Notes under the pieces: generated by a model
What the model was told of the DNA's origin: nothing
Seen by the model: the letters and a program-made list of their open reading frames with translations, nothing else
Database searches by the model: none
NCBI RefSeq assembly: GCF_000744785.1
Contig: NZ_JQMO01000003.1
Coordinates: forward strand, 4,526,001-4,590,000
Reading direction: 5' to 3'
Origin: Kitasatospora azatica KCTC 9699
GTDB lineage: Bacteria; Actinomycetota; Actinomycetes; Streptomycetales; Streptomycetaceae
DNA length: 64,000 nucleotides
In this document: positions 52,279-60,786 of the stretch, piece by piece
How positions within the stretch are numbered: the stretch's first letter is position 1
Layout: every line of letters begins with the position of its first letter
Translations under genes and position numbers: made by a program

Positions 52279-52698
52279 CCCCCATCGGGCCTGGTGCCCC
52301 AGAGGAAACCTGCCGCACGGGCGGAACACCCCCGCCGCCCGTGCGGCACCCCTGACCCGGGCCCTGCGCCGAACCGCGCAGGCCACGAAACCCCGCTGTC
52401 CACGGCGCTGCCTGCTCAGGCCGCTCTCGCTGGTAACGGATGACTGCCGCGAGATGAGCGCCGGCTAGGAGTGTTTCCAGGTCAGCATGGACGGCATTCG
52501 GTCAGCAGTCGTGCGGTTTTGCGGGCAGGCTTCGACGCAGCGGTGCGGCAGTTGCGGCAGCGGTGTCCGGACGTCGGCGTACACGTCGAGGACAGTCTGC
52601 CGGGCGGTGACAAGGCCGCAGAAGCGACGGATCGCGACGGCCAAGTCACGCAGACCCGCCAGCCGGAGACCTGAACTGGCGCCCCGCAAAGTACGGCT
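52279..52698. other. Intergenic with terminator, no supported gene
   Basis: After the terminator at 52311-52348 a minus-strand stretch (52465-52689) reads LRLAGLRDLAVAIRRFCGLV but has no start, ribosome site or recognised family; it may be a relic. Confidence 0.4.
52311..52348 (+). terminator. Terminator after the third hsp20
   Basis: TGCCGCACGGGCGG / CCGCCCGTGCGGCA, a perfect 14-bp stem with a ten-base loop, 32 bases after the stop codon. Confidence 0.8.
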
Positions 52699-53076
52699 CT
52701 AGCAGCTGAACAGGCCGATGGCGTGGCCGTCGTGGTCCACTACCGGCCACCTGTCCAGGCCGCGCGAGCGCATGGCGGTGGCCGCGTTGGCGGCGGGCAT
52801 GTCGGCGGTTGCGAACGGGGCGCGGTCGAGGACGATGTCGCGCACCGCAGTGCGCTCGGTGTACCAGGACCGGGCCTGGAACGGCGCGAGGTGCAGGCGG
52901 GTCAGCAGCCCGGCGCAGCGGCCGTCGTCGGCGCGGACCAGAAGGTGGTCCGCGCCGGAGCTCTGCAGGATGTCCATTGCTATGTCGGCCGTGACATCGT
53001 CGCTGATCTGCAGCTCCGGGTATTTCATGAGGTCGCCGACGGTGGTGGTCACGGGGCGTTCGAGGGTGGTGGTCAT
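52699..53076 (-). CDS. CBS-domain pair protein
   Basis: 125 residues, a compact pair of CBS domains (TVGDLMKYPELQISDDVTAD, SSGADHLLVRADDGRCAGLL; AVRDIVLDRAPFATADMPAA, DRWPVVDHDGHAIGLFS). ATG 53074-53076 follows AAGGAA. The second domain ends abruptly after FSC, so it may lack its last helix. Possible sensor of adenosine nucleotides; partner unknown. Confidence 0.82.
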   Translation of the reverse strand: MTTTLERPVTTTVGDLMKYPELQISDDVTADIAMDILQSSGADHLLVRADDGRCAGLLTRLHLAPFQARSWYTERTAVRDIVLDRAPFATADMPAANAATAMRSRGLDRWPVVDHDGHAIGLFSC

Positions 53077-53250
53077 GGGCGGATTCCTTCGCGTCTCCCG
53101 CCGGCGGTGGCGGTGATCAGGGCACTGGCGGTGGGACGGTCGGCGGTGCCGGGGGCGGGTTCCTCGCGCGGTCGTCGTGGCAACCGAGTGTCGCCCACCG
53201 GTGCATGGTGCGGGCCCGGGCCGTGTCGCGGCCCGGGCCCGCACGGCGTC

Positions 53251-54774
53251 CTATGCGGCGAGAGCAACGCGCCTCGGCGCTGCACTGCGCGAGCCGCCGG
53301 CGGTCTGCGGGTTGCGGCCGGCGTAGGCGGGTCGGCGGCGACGGCCCCGGCTTGCGGAGGCGCTGCGGCGCGGGCGCTCGACCACGGGGTCGGCGATCAC
53401 GGCGGGGATGCCGGTGGGCACGCGGGCGCCGGTGATGCGGGCCAGCTCCTCGTCTCCGGCGCTGACCCTGGTGGTGACGGGGGTGATGGCGGCGGTGGCC
53501 ATCATGCGGGCCATCTCACGGCGCTGGTTGGGCAGGACCAGGGTGACGACGGTGCCGGACTCGCCCGCACGGGCCGTGCGCCCGCCGCGGTGCAGGTAGT
53601 CCTTGTGGTCGGCCGGCGGGTCCAGGTTGACGACCAGGTCGAGCCCGTCGACGTGGATGCCACGCGCGGCGACGTTGGTGGCGATCAGTGCGGTGACCTG
53701 GCCGTTGCGGAACTGCTCCAGGGTGCGGGTGCGCTGCGGCTGGGACTTGCCACCGTGCAGGGCCGCCGCCTTCACGCCGTTGGCGAGCAGGTCCAGCACC
53801 AGGCGGTCCGCGCCGTGCTTGGTGTCGGTGAACATGATCACCCCGCCGTCACGGGAGGCGATGTGGGCGATCGTGGCGTTCTTGTCGAAGTTCTGCACGT
53901 GCAGCACGTGGTGCTCCATCGTGCTGACCGCTCCCGCGGACGGGTCCACCGAGTGGGTCACCGGGTCCTTGAGGAAGCGGCGCACCAGCCGGTCGACGTT
54001 GCGGTCCAGGGTCGCGGAGAACAGCATCGTCTGGCAGCCTTCGGCGACCTGGTCGAGGAGTTCGGTGACCTGCGGCAGGAAGCCCATGTCGGCCATCTGG
54101 TCGGCCTCGTCGAGCACCGTTATGGCGACGCCGTCGAGCTGGCAGTCGCCGCGCTGGATCAGGTCCTTGAGCCGGCCGGGGGTGGCCACCACGACCTCCG
54201 CGCCACGGTTCAGCGCCTGGGCCTGGCGCCCGATCGGCATGCCGCCCACCACGGCGGTCATCCGCAGGCGTACCGCGTGGGCGAAGGGAGTGAGCGCGTC
54301 GGTCACCTGTTGGGCGAGCTCGCGAGTGGGCACCAGCACGAGCGCCAGCGGGCGGCGCGGCTCGGTCTTCTGCCCGGCGATGCGGGCCAGCACGGCGAGA
54401 CCGAACGCGATGGTCTTGCCGGAGCCGGTGCGGCCTCGTCCGAGGACGTCACGCCCGGCCAGCGAGTTCGGCAGTGTTGCGGCCTGGATCGGGAACGGAG
54501 TGGTGACGCCCTGGCGGGTCAGCACTGCCAGCAGTGCCTTCGGCATCTCCAGTTCGGCGAACGCCTCGACGGCCGGCAGCGCCGGGGTGGTGCTGACCGG
54601 CATCGCGAACTCGCCCTGCGGGGAGGAGTTCTGACGGCCTCCCCGCCCGGAGGAGTTGCGGCCGTCGGCGGGCCGGTCGCCGTAGAAGGAACTGCCGCCG
54701 GAGCGGGATCCGTGGCCGGTGCCGCCGGAGCGGGAGTTGGAGCTCTGGTAGGAGGAGCGACGGGAGCGGTTCAT
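53251..54774 (-). CDS. DEAD-box ATP-dependent RNA helicase
   Basis: 507 residues. Q motif FPIQAATLPNSLAGRDVLGR, motif I GRTGSGKT, Ia VPTRELAQQ, II DEAD (VLDEADQMADMG), III SAT, IV MFTDTKHGADRLV, V TNVAARGIHVDGLDLVVNLD, VI HRGGRTARAGESG. A 55-residue Ser/Gly/Arg-rich N-terminal tail and a basic C-terminal tail probably bind RNA. ATG 54772-54774 follows GAGGAAGG. Just upstream is a cold-shock protein gene; helicases of this type unwind structured mRNA in the cold. The ribosome site lies in a hairpin. Confidence 0.93.
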   Translation of the reverse strand: MNRSRRSSYQSSNSRSGGTGHGSRSGGSSFYGDRPADGRNSSGRGGRQNSSPQGEFAMPVSTTPALPAVEAFAELEMPKALLAVLTRQGVTTPFPIQAATLPNSLAGRDVLGRGRTGSGKTIAFGLAVLARIAGQKTEPRRPLALVLVPTRELAQQVTDALTPFAHAVRLRMTAVVGGMPIGRQAQALNRGAEVVVATPGRLKDLIQRGDCQLDGVAITVLDEADQMADMGFLPQVTELLDQVAEGCQTMLFSATLDRNVDRLVRRFLKDPVTHSVDPSAGAVSTMEHHVLHVQNFDKNATIAHIASRDGGVIMFTDTKHGADRLVLDLLANGVKAAALHGGKSQPQRTRTLEQFRNGQVTALIATNVAARGIHVDGLDLVVNLDPPADHKDYLHRGGRTARAGESGTVVTLVLPNQRREMARMMATAAITPVTTRVSAGDEELARITGARVPTGIPAVIADPVVERPRRSASASRGRRRRPAYAGRNPQTAGGSRSAAPRRVALAA

Positions 54775-54781
54775 GTGGAGA

Positions 54782-54812
54782 CCTTCCTCGGGGCGGCACG
54801 TCACGAGGAAGG
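54782..54812 (-). promoter_or_regulatory. Hairpin that would hide the helicase ribosome binding site
   Basis: On the mRNA strand CCTTCCTCG (54812-54804) and CGAGGAAGG (54790-54782) form a perfect 9-bp stem with a 13-base loop. The second arm contains the Shine-Dalgarno GAGGAAGG, seven bases before the start codon. A structure of this kind can act as an RNA thermometer or need a helicase to open. Confidence 0.65.
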
Positions 54813-55065
54813 CTCCGGAGCGCGGGGCGCCGGCGGAGACCGCAAGGGAACGGGCCAGAACATGTGACGGGCGAAGCGTGGACGGAAGAACCGTGCGGCA
54901 CGTCACCTGGGGTCGGCGCTCACCGAAAGGGTCGGGAGCGCGAACCTCGAACCGTGGGATCTCACGGCAGGGCGCCGATCCGGACGCGGCGCTGGGCGTC
55001 TCGCGTGGGGATGGCCGCCAGTGGCGAAGCCAGGGGGCTTGAACAGCCGGGGATGCGCAATGCGG

Positions 55066-55103
55066 AGGGGCCCGCACCGAGCGTGTACGCGGTGCGGGCC
55101 CCT
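55066..55103 (-). terminator. Terminator of the cold-shock gene
   Basis: AGGGGCCCGCACCG / CGGTGCGGGCCCCT, a perfect 14-bp stem with a ten-base loop, about 30 bases after the stop codon. Confidence 0.82.
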
Positions 55104-55133
55104 CGCTGCCAGGCGGGTGCCTCAGCAGAAAAA

Positions 55134-55337
55134 CTACAGCGGACGAATGTTCTCGGCCTGCGGGCCCTTCTGGCCCTGCGTGACGTCGAACTCGACCTTC
55201 TGGCCCTCGAGCAGCTCACGGAAGCCGTTGGCGTTGATGTTCGAGTAGTGGGCGAAGACGTCAGCGCCGCCGCCCTCCTGCTCGATGAAGCCGAAGCCCT
55301 TTTCCGCGTTGAACCACTTCACAGTGCCATTAGCCAT
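55134..55337 (-). CDS. CspA-family cold-shock protein
   Basis: 67 residues, a complete cold-shock domain: [20 protein letters not shown] with RNP1 (KGFGFI) and [10 protein letters not shown] as RNP2 (usually VFVH; here VFAH). ATG 55335-55337 follows GAAGGAG. Binds single-stranded RNA and melts secondary structure. Same strand as the helicase 359 bases downstream but with a strong terminator between, so separately transcribed. Confidence 0.95.
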   Translation of the reverse strand: MANGTVKWFNAEKGFGFIEQEGGGADVFAHYSNINANGFRELLEGQKVEFDVTQGQKGPQAENIRPL

Positions 55338-55841
55338 AAAGAAATCTCCTTCAAGGGGCTGTCCGAAACACGCACAGTGCGGGCCTCGAGTGCCGCGATG
55401 ATGACCCACCCGGGGAAGAGCCGGGAAACAGAAATGCGCCCGCGAAACATCAGCAGGCGCACACAAAGTTCATGGGAACCACTACTGCAACTAAGACGAC
55501 TCTTAGCAGGCCCCGGCCTTCCGTGGTGGATTATTTCACTCCCGGTTTTGCAGGGGCCTCCCCTCGGGCCCGCCGCCCCCGAGTCGCCAGGGACGCCAAC
55601 GCTCGCTGCGGGCAGGGTGGTTGACGGCATAGCGCTTGTCCGGGGCGACGGCTCCACTGGCAGTGCGACCAGGGCGAGCCCCGAGGCGCGCCGCGTGGAC
55701 TCTCGCCACTGCGGCCCCGGGTCGGCCCCGCCACTGGTTCCGGTGGAGACAGGGGACGGCACGATTCGAATTCCGGCCCGTCCACATTCGAGTTCCACCG
55801 AAAGGCCCCGCTCCCGCGATTTCCGGCGCATACTGCAAGGA
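55338..55841. other. Upstream region of the cold-shock gene
   Basis: Includes the presumed long 5' leader of the cold-shock mRNA. No other gene supported. A promoter could not be placed with confidence. Confidence 0.4.
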
Positions 55842-56069
55842 ATGACGAAATCAGCAGCAGTCCGCTGGCCCCTGCCCACCAGCCCCTTCAAAGTCCGGGG
55901 CCAGGCGCCGCTCAAGCGGTTCGCCGTCGGCGACCGAGTCACCCACGACCGCTACGGGCTCGGCCGGGCCATCGGCGTCGAAGGCGACGGCGACATCGCC
56001 GTACTCGTCGACTTCGGATCGCGGCAGGAGCGCATCACCCAGCCGTACGCCGCGATGTTCAAACTCTGA
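55842..56069 (+). CDS. Small CarD/tudor-like domain protein
   Basis: 75 residues. The core FAVGDRVTHDRYGLGRAIGV then EGDGDIAVLVDFGSRQERIT is an SH3-like fold as in CarD and the UvrD C-terminus, which bind RNA polymerase. ATG 55842 follows AAGGA with almost no spacing, so the start is uncertain. Commonly found alone in streptomycetes; role unknown. Confidence 0.7.
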   Translation: MTKSAAVRWPLPTSPFKVRGQAPLKRFAVGDRVTHDRYGLGRAIGVEGDGDIAVLVDFGSRQERITQPYAAMFKL

Positions 56070-56468
56070 CCGCGGGCGCCCCGCGCTTCTCGGCCGATCG
56101 TGCCGCACCGCTCGCGGGTGGTCCCTGCGCCGAGGAACGACGGCGCACCGTCGCCTCGGCATCATCCGGGGGCTCCTACCCCGGGCATTGATCCCGATGG
56201 CCGTGTCGAACGGGCCCCGCTGGTCCCTGCCCCGACGGTAGCCGGAAGGGAACATGACGATCGGCGCCGCGCTGGCCGACCGCCAGTGCGGCGCCGGCGG
56301 CCGTCAAGCCCCACGTGAAGAGGGCTCCAGTCCGCTCACCACCCCCCGAACAAGCCATGGACCACGTCCTCGGCTTCTGGGTTCAGCCACCCTCCAACAC
56401 CTGACGACCGGCGAACCTCACATAGCGTCACCGTACGAGCAGCTGACTATCGCGAAAAGGGTGAAACG
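56070..56468. other. Intergenic, no supported gene
   Basis: A short hydrophobic minus-strand stretch near 56300 (LFTWGLTAAGAALAVG) may be a relic of a membrane protein. Nothing else seen. Confidence 0.35.
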
Positions 56469-56990
56469 TCAGTTGTACGCCAGCGCCAGAACGACCGTGA
56501 CCGTGCACAGGACGTAGTCGGTGCGGGCGCGGGGCTGCAGCGCCGCCAGTGGCCATGCCATCGCGGTGTACCACGGCATGGACCACGGCGCCGCGATGTT
56601 CCAGCCCAGCGCCAGCGCGTGCGCCGTGCGTGCCTGCTCCAGACCCGGCCCGACGGTCGCAGCGCCACGGCGAAGGAACACCCACCCCAGAATCAGCGTC
56701 AGCAGCGGCCAGGACACGCTGATCACGGCCGCCGCGACGGCCGGTCCGCTCCCGCCCCACGAGAGGCCCGCCCACTGCACCACCTGCCACACCGAGGATC
56801 AGTCCGGTGGCCAGGTACACCAGGGCGTTCGCTGCCATGAGCACACCGATCGTCACCAGGACTTGGCCGCCCCCGATGTCCGCGGCGACGCGCTGGATGA
56901 ACGTCGCAACCGGCCCGTACACCGACGGAGTCCGCAACCAGACGGTGCTCACCAGATGGGCGTAGTCACCACCCAGGTCGGCCGGAACTA
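56469..56990 (-). pseudogene. Membrane mannosyltransferase-like protein, C-terminal remnant with frameshift
   Basis: Frame 1 (56990 to about 56795) reads LGGDYAHLVSTVWLRTPSVY, GPVATFIQRVAADIGG, then ALVYLATGLILG; frame 2 continues WQVVQWAGLSWGGSGPAVAA, later WNIAAPWSMPWYTAMAWPLA and ends LALAYN. The frames switch near 56790 by one base. The pattern of alternating loops and spans fits polyprenol-phosphate-dependent mannosyltransferases. The N-terminal half is missing. Confidence 0.6.
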
Positions 56991-57002
56991 CCCGTCGCGC
57001 AC

Positions 57003-57410
57003 TACATCCGGAATCCCGCGGGGCCGCGTACCGCGGCGGTGGCGAGTTCCTTGACCCGGGCGCCGGGTACGGGCACTCCGGGGGCTTGCTGGGCCCAGGC
57101 CACGATGTCCGGCACGGCGGTGAGGCCGGCCGGTGGCTGCCCCAGCCCGTCATCGTGCTCGTCGCCGCCATCGGGGGCCTCTTCCGTGCCCCCCGCCAAG
57201 CCCCCAACGCCGACTCCTGAGTCGCTCGCCCCGCCCTCCTCAGCGGCAGCTCAGCAATAGAAGGTCGTACTGACAGCACTGCGGCTTGGGGGTAAAGCTC
57301 GAACTCGGCCTGTGCCGCAAGATCCTCGGAGCGGCTTCCGGTCGGGCGGGGGCCGCCTGTCGCCACGCCCAGGTGAAGCTGACGGATCGCAGCGGCTCCG
57401 CGGGCCCGTT
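57003..57410. other. No intact gene; short unassigned fragments
   Basis: Minus frame 57002-57110 (IVAWAQQAPGVPVPGARVKE) and plus frame 57119-57222 (WLPQPVIVLVAAIGGLFRAP) both look coding but are short ends without family assignment. Confidence 0.35.
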
Positions 57411-57740
57411 CTCCGTTTCACACTCATTTCACATCGCGAGCCGTCAGGCCATCGGCGGCGGCTCCGAAGACAGCGTTTCCGCAGGTCAGAAGGGTGTCTG
57501 ACCTGCGGAAACGCTGAGAGATCGAATTACGTTTCCGCAGGTCAGAGGGGGTCCTACAGGTCGTAGTTCTGATCGAACATGCCTCTGGCCTGCGGAAACA
57601 TGGGTCTCACGGAAGATCATTTCACATCCAGTGCACACGCGGGGCCCTTGACGATGAGACGCAGCGAGAAGCGCTGAACGGTGCTGAGTAGGCCGCCTGT
57701 GCCGTCCAGGTCGGGTTGCTACACAGCGCCACCGACCTGG
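57411..57740 (+). repeat. Dispersed hairpin repeat, copy F
   Basis: Left block CATTTCACATCGCGAGCC at 57425; arms 57475-57489 and 57498-57512 (short hairpin, perfect 15-bp stem, eight-base loop); second pair 57531-57545 and 57585-57599 around CTACAGGTCGTAGTTCTGAT; tail GGAAGATCATTTCACATCCA at about 57612. The last part diverges (GAGAAGCGCTGAACGG, then GGGTTGCTACACAGCGCCAC as in copy A). Confidence 0.9.
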
Positions 57741-57847
57741 GCGGCGCGAGGACAGCGCTGGGCCCCGGATCGGAGGCTAGGCGGCCAGGCGGTAGCGCCG
57801 ACCGAGTGCCTTACGGGCCTTCTCGAAGACCGGGCCACGCGGTGGAC

Positions 57848-57992
57848 TTACCTGCGGATGGTGAAGGCCGGGTCTTCGTGGCCGAGGAGATCGGCGAGCG
57901 TGTAGATGTCGACTCCCTCGTTCAGCGCCTCAGACGCAAACAGGTGCCTGAGTGAATGCATCATCTTGTCCCGGCATCTTTCCCGCAGTCGG
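57848..57992 (-). pseudogene. Tyrosine recombinase (integrase), C-terminal remnant
   Basis: The frame reads DKMMHSLRHLFASEALNEGV and DIYTLADLLGHEDPAFTIRR before TAA 57848-57850. HxLRH and the LGH motif are the box II residues of tyrosine recombinases; the catalytic tyrosine would follow shortly after the LGHEDP segment and is lost. The left part is cut at the IS256-type end at 58001. Confidence 0.7.
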
Positions 57993-58000
57993 CCACGGCC

Positions 58001-58080
58001 AGGGTGATGTCCCGCCTCGTGGTGTATCCGATCAATCGACGGGCGCGTTGGTGGTGTTGGGTAGCGCGGGGGCGCTTTTG
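58001..58080 (-). mobile_element. Orphan right end of an IS256 relative
   Basis: Reads, in reverse orientation, like the right end of the IS256 at 17737-19156: GTCCCGC, GTGGTGTA-CCGATCA, then the transposase C-terminal codons (GTTGGGTAGCGCGGGGGCGC). About 80 bp remain. It begins exactly where the integrase remnant stops, so an IS256 relative once inserted into that gene and was later mostly deleted. Confidence 0.75.
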
Positions 58081-58400
58081 CGTGTCAGCGCCGTAGATCT
58101 TCTGCGCTGACCGGGGGCCGTACTGGCCAGATTGGTTCGGTCACGGCGGTCAGAACTCGTTCACCCACTCCGGTGACGGCGGTGGCAGCAGGGCGGGCGA
58201 GTCGTCGATGGCATGCCGAGAGACGTTGAATTCGTCGACTGGACAGTCCAGACGGACGCCGAAATGCGTCAGATGCTCGCTGCACGGTCAAGTGAGGCAG
58301 AGAACGACTTCGCCGCATCTCGACCGCAGAGTGGCAGCCGCGGCGACCGCACCTGACGGCTCGCCGCACAGCAACGGGCCTGTCGGCGGCGGCTGAACCG
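58081..58400. other. Intergenic, nothing recognised
   Basis: Between the orphan IS end and the IS21 element. No supported gene or repeat. Confidence 0.4.
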
Positions 58401-58455
58401 TGACCCACTTTGGTCGGTCGAGATCTGACCCTTTTCGCGTCGTCAGCGCTCGTGT

Positions 58456-59277
58456 TCAGTCGTTGTCGGTGGCGGGGACGCGACCGAGATCGCGGCCCCG
58501 CATGCGGTAGGACTCGCCCTTGAGGGAGTGGACCTCGGCGTGGTGGACGAGCCGATCGATCATCGCTGCGGCGACGGTCTCGTCACCGAACACCTCTCCC
58601 CAGCGCCCGAAGGGCTTGTTGCTGGTGACGATCACGCTGGCCCTCTCGTATCTGTTCGAGATCAGCTGGAAGAACAGGTTCGCGGCCTCGGCCTCGAACG
58701 GGATGTAGCCCACTTCGTCGACCACGATCAGCGGGTAACGGCCGAGTTTGATCAGCTCGTCCTGGAGCCGTCCTGTGTGGTGGGCGGCGGCTAGGCGGTC
58801 GACCCACTGGGCGGCGGTCGCGAACGCGACCCGGTGGCCGGCCTGGCAGGCCCGGACGGCGAGCCCGGTCGCCAGGTGCGTCTTGCCGGTGCCCGGCGGC
58901 CCCAGGAAGATCGCGTTCTCGCGGGCGGCTATGAAGTCCAATGTTCCCAGGTGGCCGAGTTGTTGGCGCGTCAGCCCGCGCAGATGGGTGAGGTCGAGTT
59001 CCTCGATCGTCTTGATCGCGGGGAAGCGGGCGGCGCGGATGCGGCCCTCGCCGCCGTGGCTGTCGCGGGCGGAGACCTCGCGCTGCAGGCAGGCGACGAG
59101 GTATTCGAGGTGGGTCCAGGACTCGGCCTGGGCGCGTTCGGCCAGCCTTTCGGCGGCGTCCAGCAAGGCCGGGGCCTTCAGTGCGCGGGCGCAAAACGCC
59201 AGGTCGGCTGCGGTCTGTCGCCCGGTGCGGGCCTGGCCGTCGGGCTTGGCCGCGCTGGTCGTGGGGGTGGGTGTCAT
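58456..59277 (-). CDS. istB: IS21 helper ATPase IstB
   Basis: 273 residues. AAA+ ATPase: Walker A LGPPGTGKTHLATGLAV, Walker B YPLIVVDEVGYIPFEAE, sensor VTSNKPFGRWGEVFGD, and MIDRLVHHAEVHSLKGESYR at the end. Works with IstA for target choice. The start overlaps the istA stop by one base. Intact. Confidence 0.93.
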   Translation of the reverse strand: MTPTPTTSAAKPDGQARTGRQTAADLAFCARALKAPALLDAAERLAERAQAESWTHLEYLVACLQREVSARDSHGGEGRIRAARFPAIKTIEELDLTHLRGLTRQQLGHLGTLDFIAARENAIFLGPPGTGKTHLATGLAVRACQAGHRVAFATAAQWVDRLAAAHHTGRLQDELIKLGRYPLIVVDEVGYIPFEAEAANLFFQLISNRYERASVIVTSNKPFGRWGEVFGDETVAAAMIDRLVHHAEVHSLKGESYRMRGRDLGRVPATDND

Positions 59278-60545
59278 CAGGGTTCCTCCTTCCCGGCGCC
59301 GCCCTCGATGAGGGTGAACATGCGGTCATAAGTCGCCAGTTCGCGTTGCTCGACCTCGATGCCGAGGCTGTCCGGGGCCAGCAGGGCGGCTCGGGCGGTG
59401 GCCGCGCGGGCGGCTTGCTGGCGGATCGCCTCGCCGCGAAGGAGCTGGGCCGCAGCTGCGTGCTCGGGGTCGGTCAGGGTCTGGTGGCGGGCCCAGCAGC
59501 GGGTGTGCCGGGCGACGACGTCGTTGCCCGCGATGACGCTGACCTCCTCGTTGTCCGCGCGGACCATCACGGTCTTGCCGATGGCGCGCGGGTGGACGGA
59601 GTAGTCGTTGGTGTCGACGCGGACGTAGTGGTCGCGGCCGATGCGGGTGTGGAAGCGCCACCAGCTGGGCGGCGACACAGGCGGAATCTGGAGCATCGCG
59701 GCCCGGTCCGCCTCCCAGCGGTCGATGGGCCGGGCGTCGATGGAGCGGTGGATCCGCCGGTTGGCGATCTGCAGCCAGGCTGCCAGCTGGGTGTTGAAGT
59801 CGGTGGGTCCGGTGAAGGTGCGGCCGGGCAGGAAGCTGGTCTCCAGGTAGCCGTTGGCGCGTTCGACCAGGCCCTTCGCTTCCGGGTCGCGGGGGCGGCA
59901 GAGGTGGACCCGGGTGGCCAGCAGTCCCGCGAACGCCGCGAACTCGCTGGTCAGCCTGCCTTTGCCGACTCCGGCTTCGTTGTCCCAGACCAGGGTCTTG
60001 GGGACGGCTCCCCAGCCGTCGGCGAGCAGGCGCCAGTGCCCGTCGATCAGGTCGCCGGTCTGGCGCGACGGCAGCATCCGAGCGGTGATCACCCGCGAGT
60101 AGCCCGAGACGATGACCAGAACCGGCGGGCGGCCGGACTGGCCGTAGCCGAGCGGGATGTCGACGGCCGGGAACCACAGGTCGCACTGCGCGAGCTCGCC
60201 CGGCTGGTAGACGGTCCGCGAGACCGGGTCGACGGGCAGGTAGGCCGGCCGCAGCTCACGCACTCGTTCCTTCAGGATCGTCAGCCCGCGGGTCCATCCG
60301 ATCCGCTCGGCGATCACTGTCGCGGGCATCGTCGGCGTCTGTTTGAGCAGCTCGCGGATCGCGGGCTCGAACGCGTCGACCGCCGATCCTTTCAACGGAC
60401 GCTGGTAGACGGGCGGCTGGTCGGTGGCCAGGGCCCGCTTCACCGTGTTCTTCGAGATGCCCATATGGCGGGCGATCGCCCGGATCGGCATCTGCTCGGC
60501 CCGATGCAGCCGACGGATCTCGGCCCAGTCCTCCACGTGGATCAC
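59277..60545 (-). CDS. istA: IS21 transposase IstA
   Basis: 422 residues. N-terminal helix-turn-helix (AIARHMGISKNTVKRALATD), then the DDE/RNaseH domain (CDLWFPAVDIPLGYGQSG, VWDNEAGVGKGRL as second acid, AKGLVERANGYLETSFLPGR as final acid). Translationally coupled to istB. Intact. Confidence 0.93.
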   Translation of the reverse strand: MIHVEDWAEIRRLHRAEQMPIRAIARHMGISKNTVKRALATDQPPVYQRPLKGSAVDAFEPAIRELLKQTPTMPATVIAERIGWTRGLTILKERVRELRPAYLPVDPVSRTVYQPGELAQCDLWFPAVDIPLGYGQSGRPPVLVIVSGYSRVITARMLPSRQTGDLIDGHWRLLADGWGAVPKTLVWDNEAGVGKGRLTSEFAAFAGLLATRVHLCRPRDPEAKGLVERANGYLETSFLPGRTFTGPTDFNTQLAAWLQIANRRIHRSIDARPIDRWEADRAAMLQIPPVSPPSWWRFHTRIGRDHYVRVDTNDYSVHPRAIGKTVMVRADNEEVSVIAGNDVVARHTRCWARHQTLTDPEHAAAAQLLRGEAIRQQAARAATARAALLAPDSLGIEVEQRELATYDRMFTLIEGGAGKEEP

Positions 60546-60786
60546 CCTCTCCTCCTGACCCTCTATGAAGATCAGGATGATCAGACGATCGCGAGGTGGG
60601 TCACCTTTGATCCGCCGTTCAGCGGTCAGTTTTCACCCGTCGCCGAGAGGGCCTTTCGCGAGCGCATCCGGATGCAGGTCGCCGAGCTGTTCGCCCTGAG
60701 AACGACATGCAGCGGCCGCGAACCCCTTGACGGCATCTGGTCACTGCTTGATGCGGCATCACGCCGGCAAGTTCGTTCGACGAGGG

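Larger units (their letters stand above)
58401..60603 (-). mobile_element. IS21-family insertion sequence
   Basis: About 2.2 kb with istA and istB on the minus strand, ends TGACCCAC (58401) and GTGGGTCA (60596-60603), starting TG and ending CA as usual for IS21. Inner copies of GACC/GGTC-type repeats are visible at both ends. No target duplication was found, so the exact ends or one flank may have changed. Confidence 0.8.

Noticed and set aside
52723-54867. 714-codon plus-strand open frame
   Set aside because: Antisense of the DEAD-box helicase and CBS gene; no recognisable domain.
5975-57740. Integron attC sites for the dispersed repeat
   Set aside because: The copies contain paired arms, but the intervals are 8-14 kb with many genes on both strands, no integron integrase is present, and R/L box sequences were not found.
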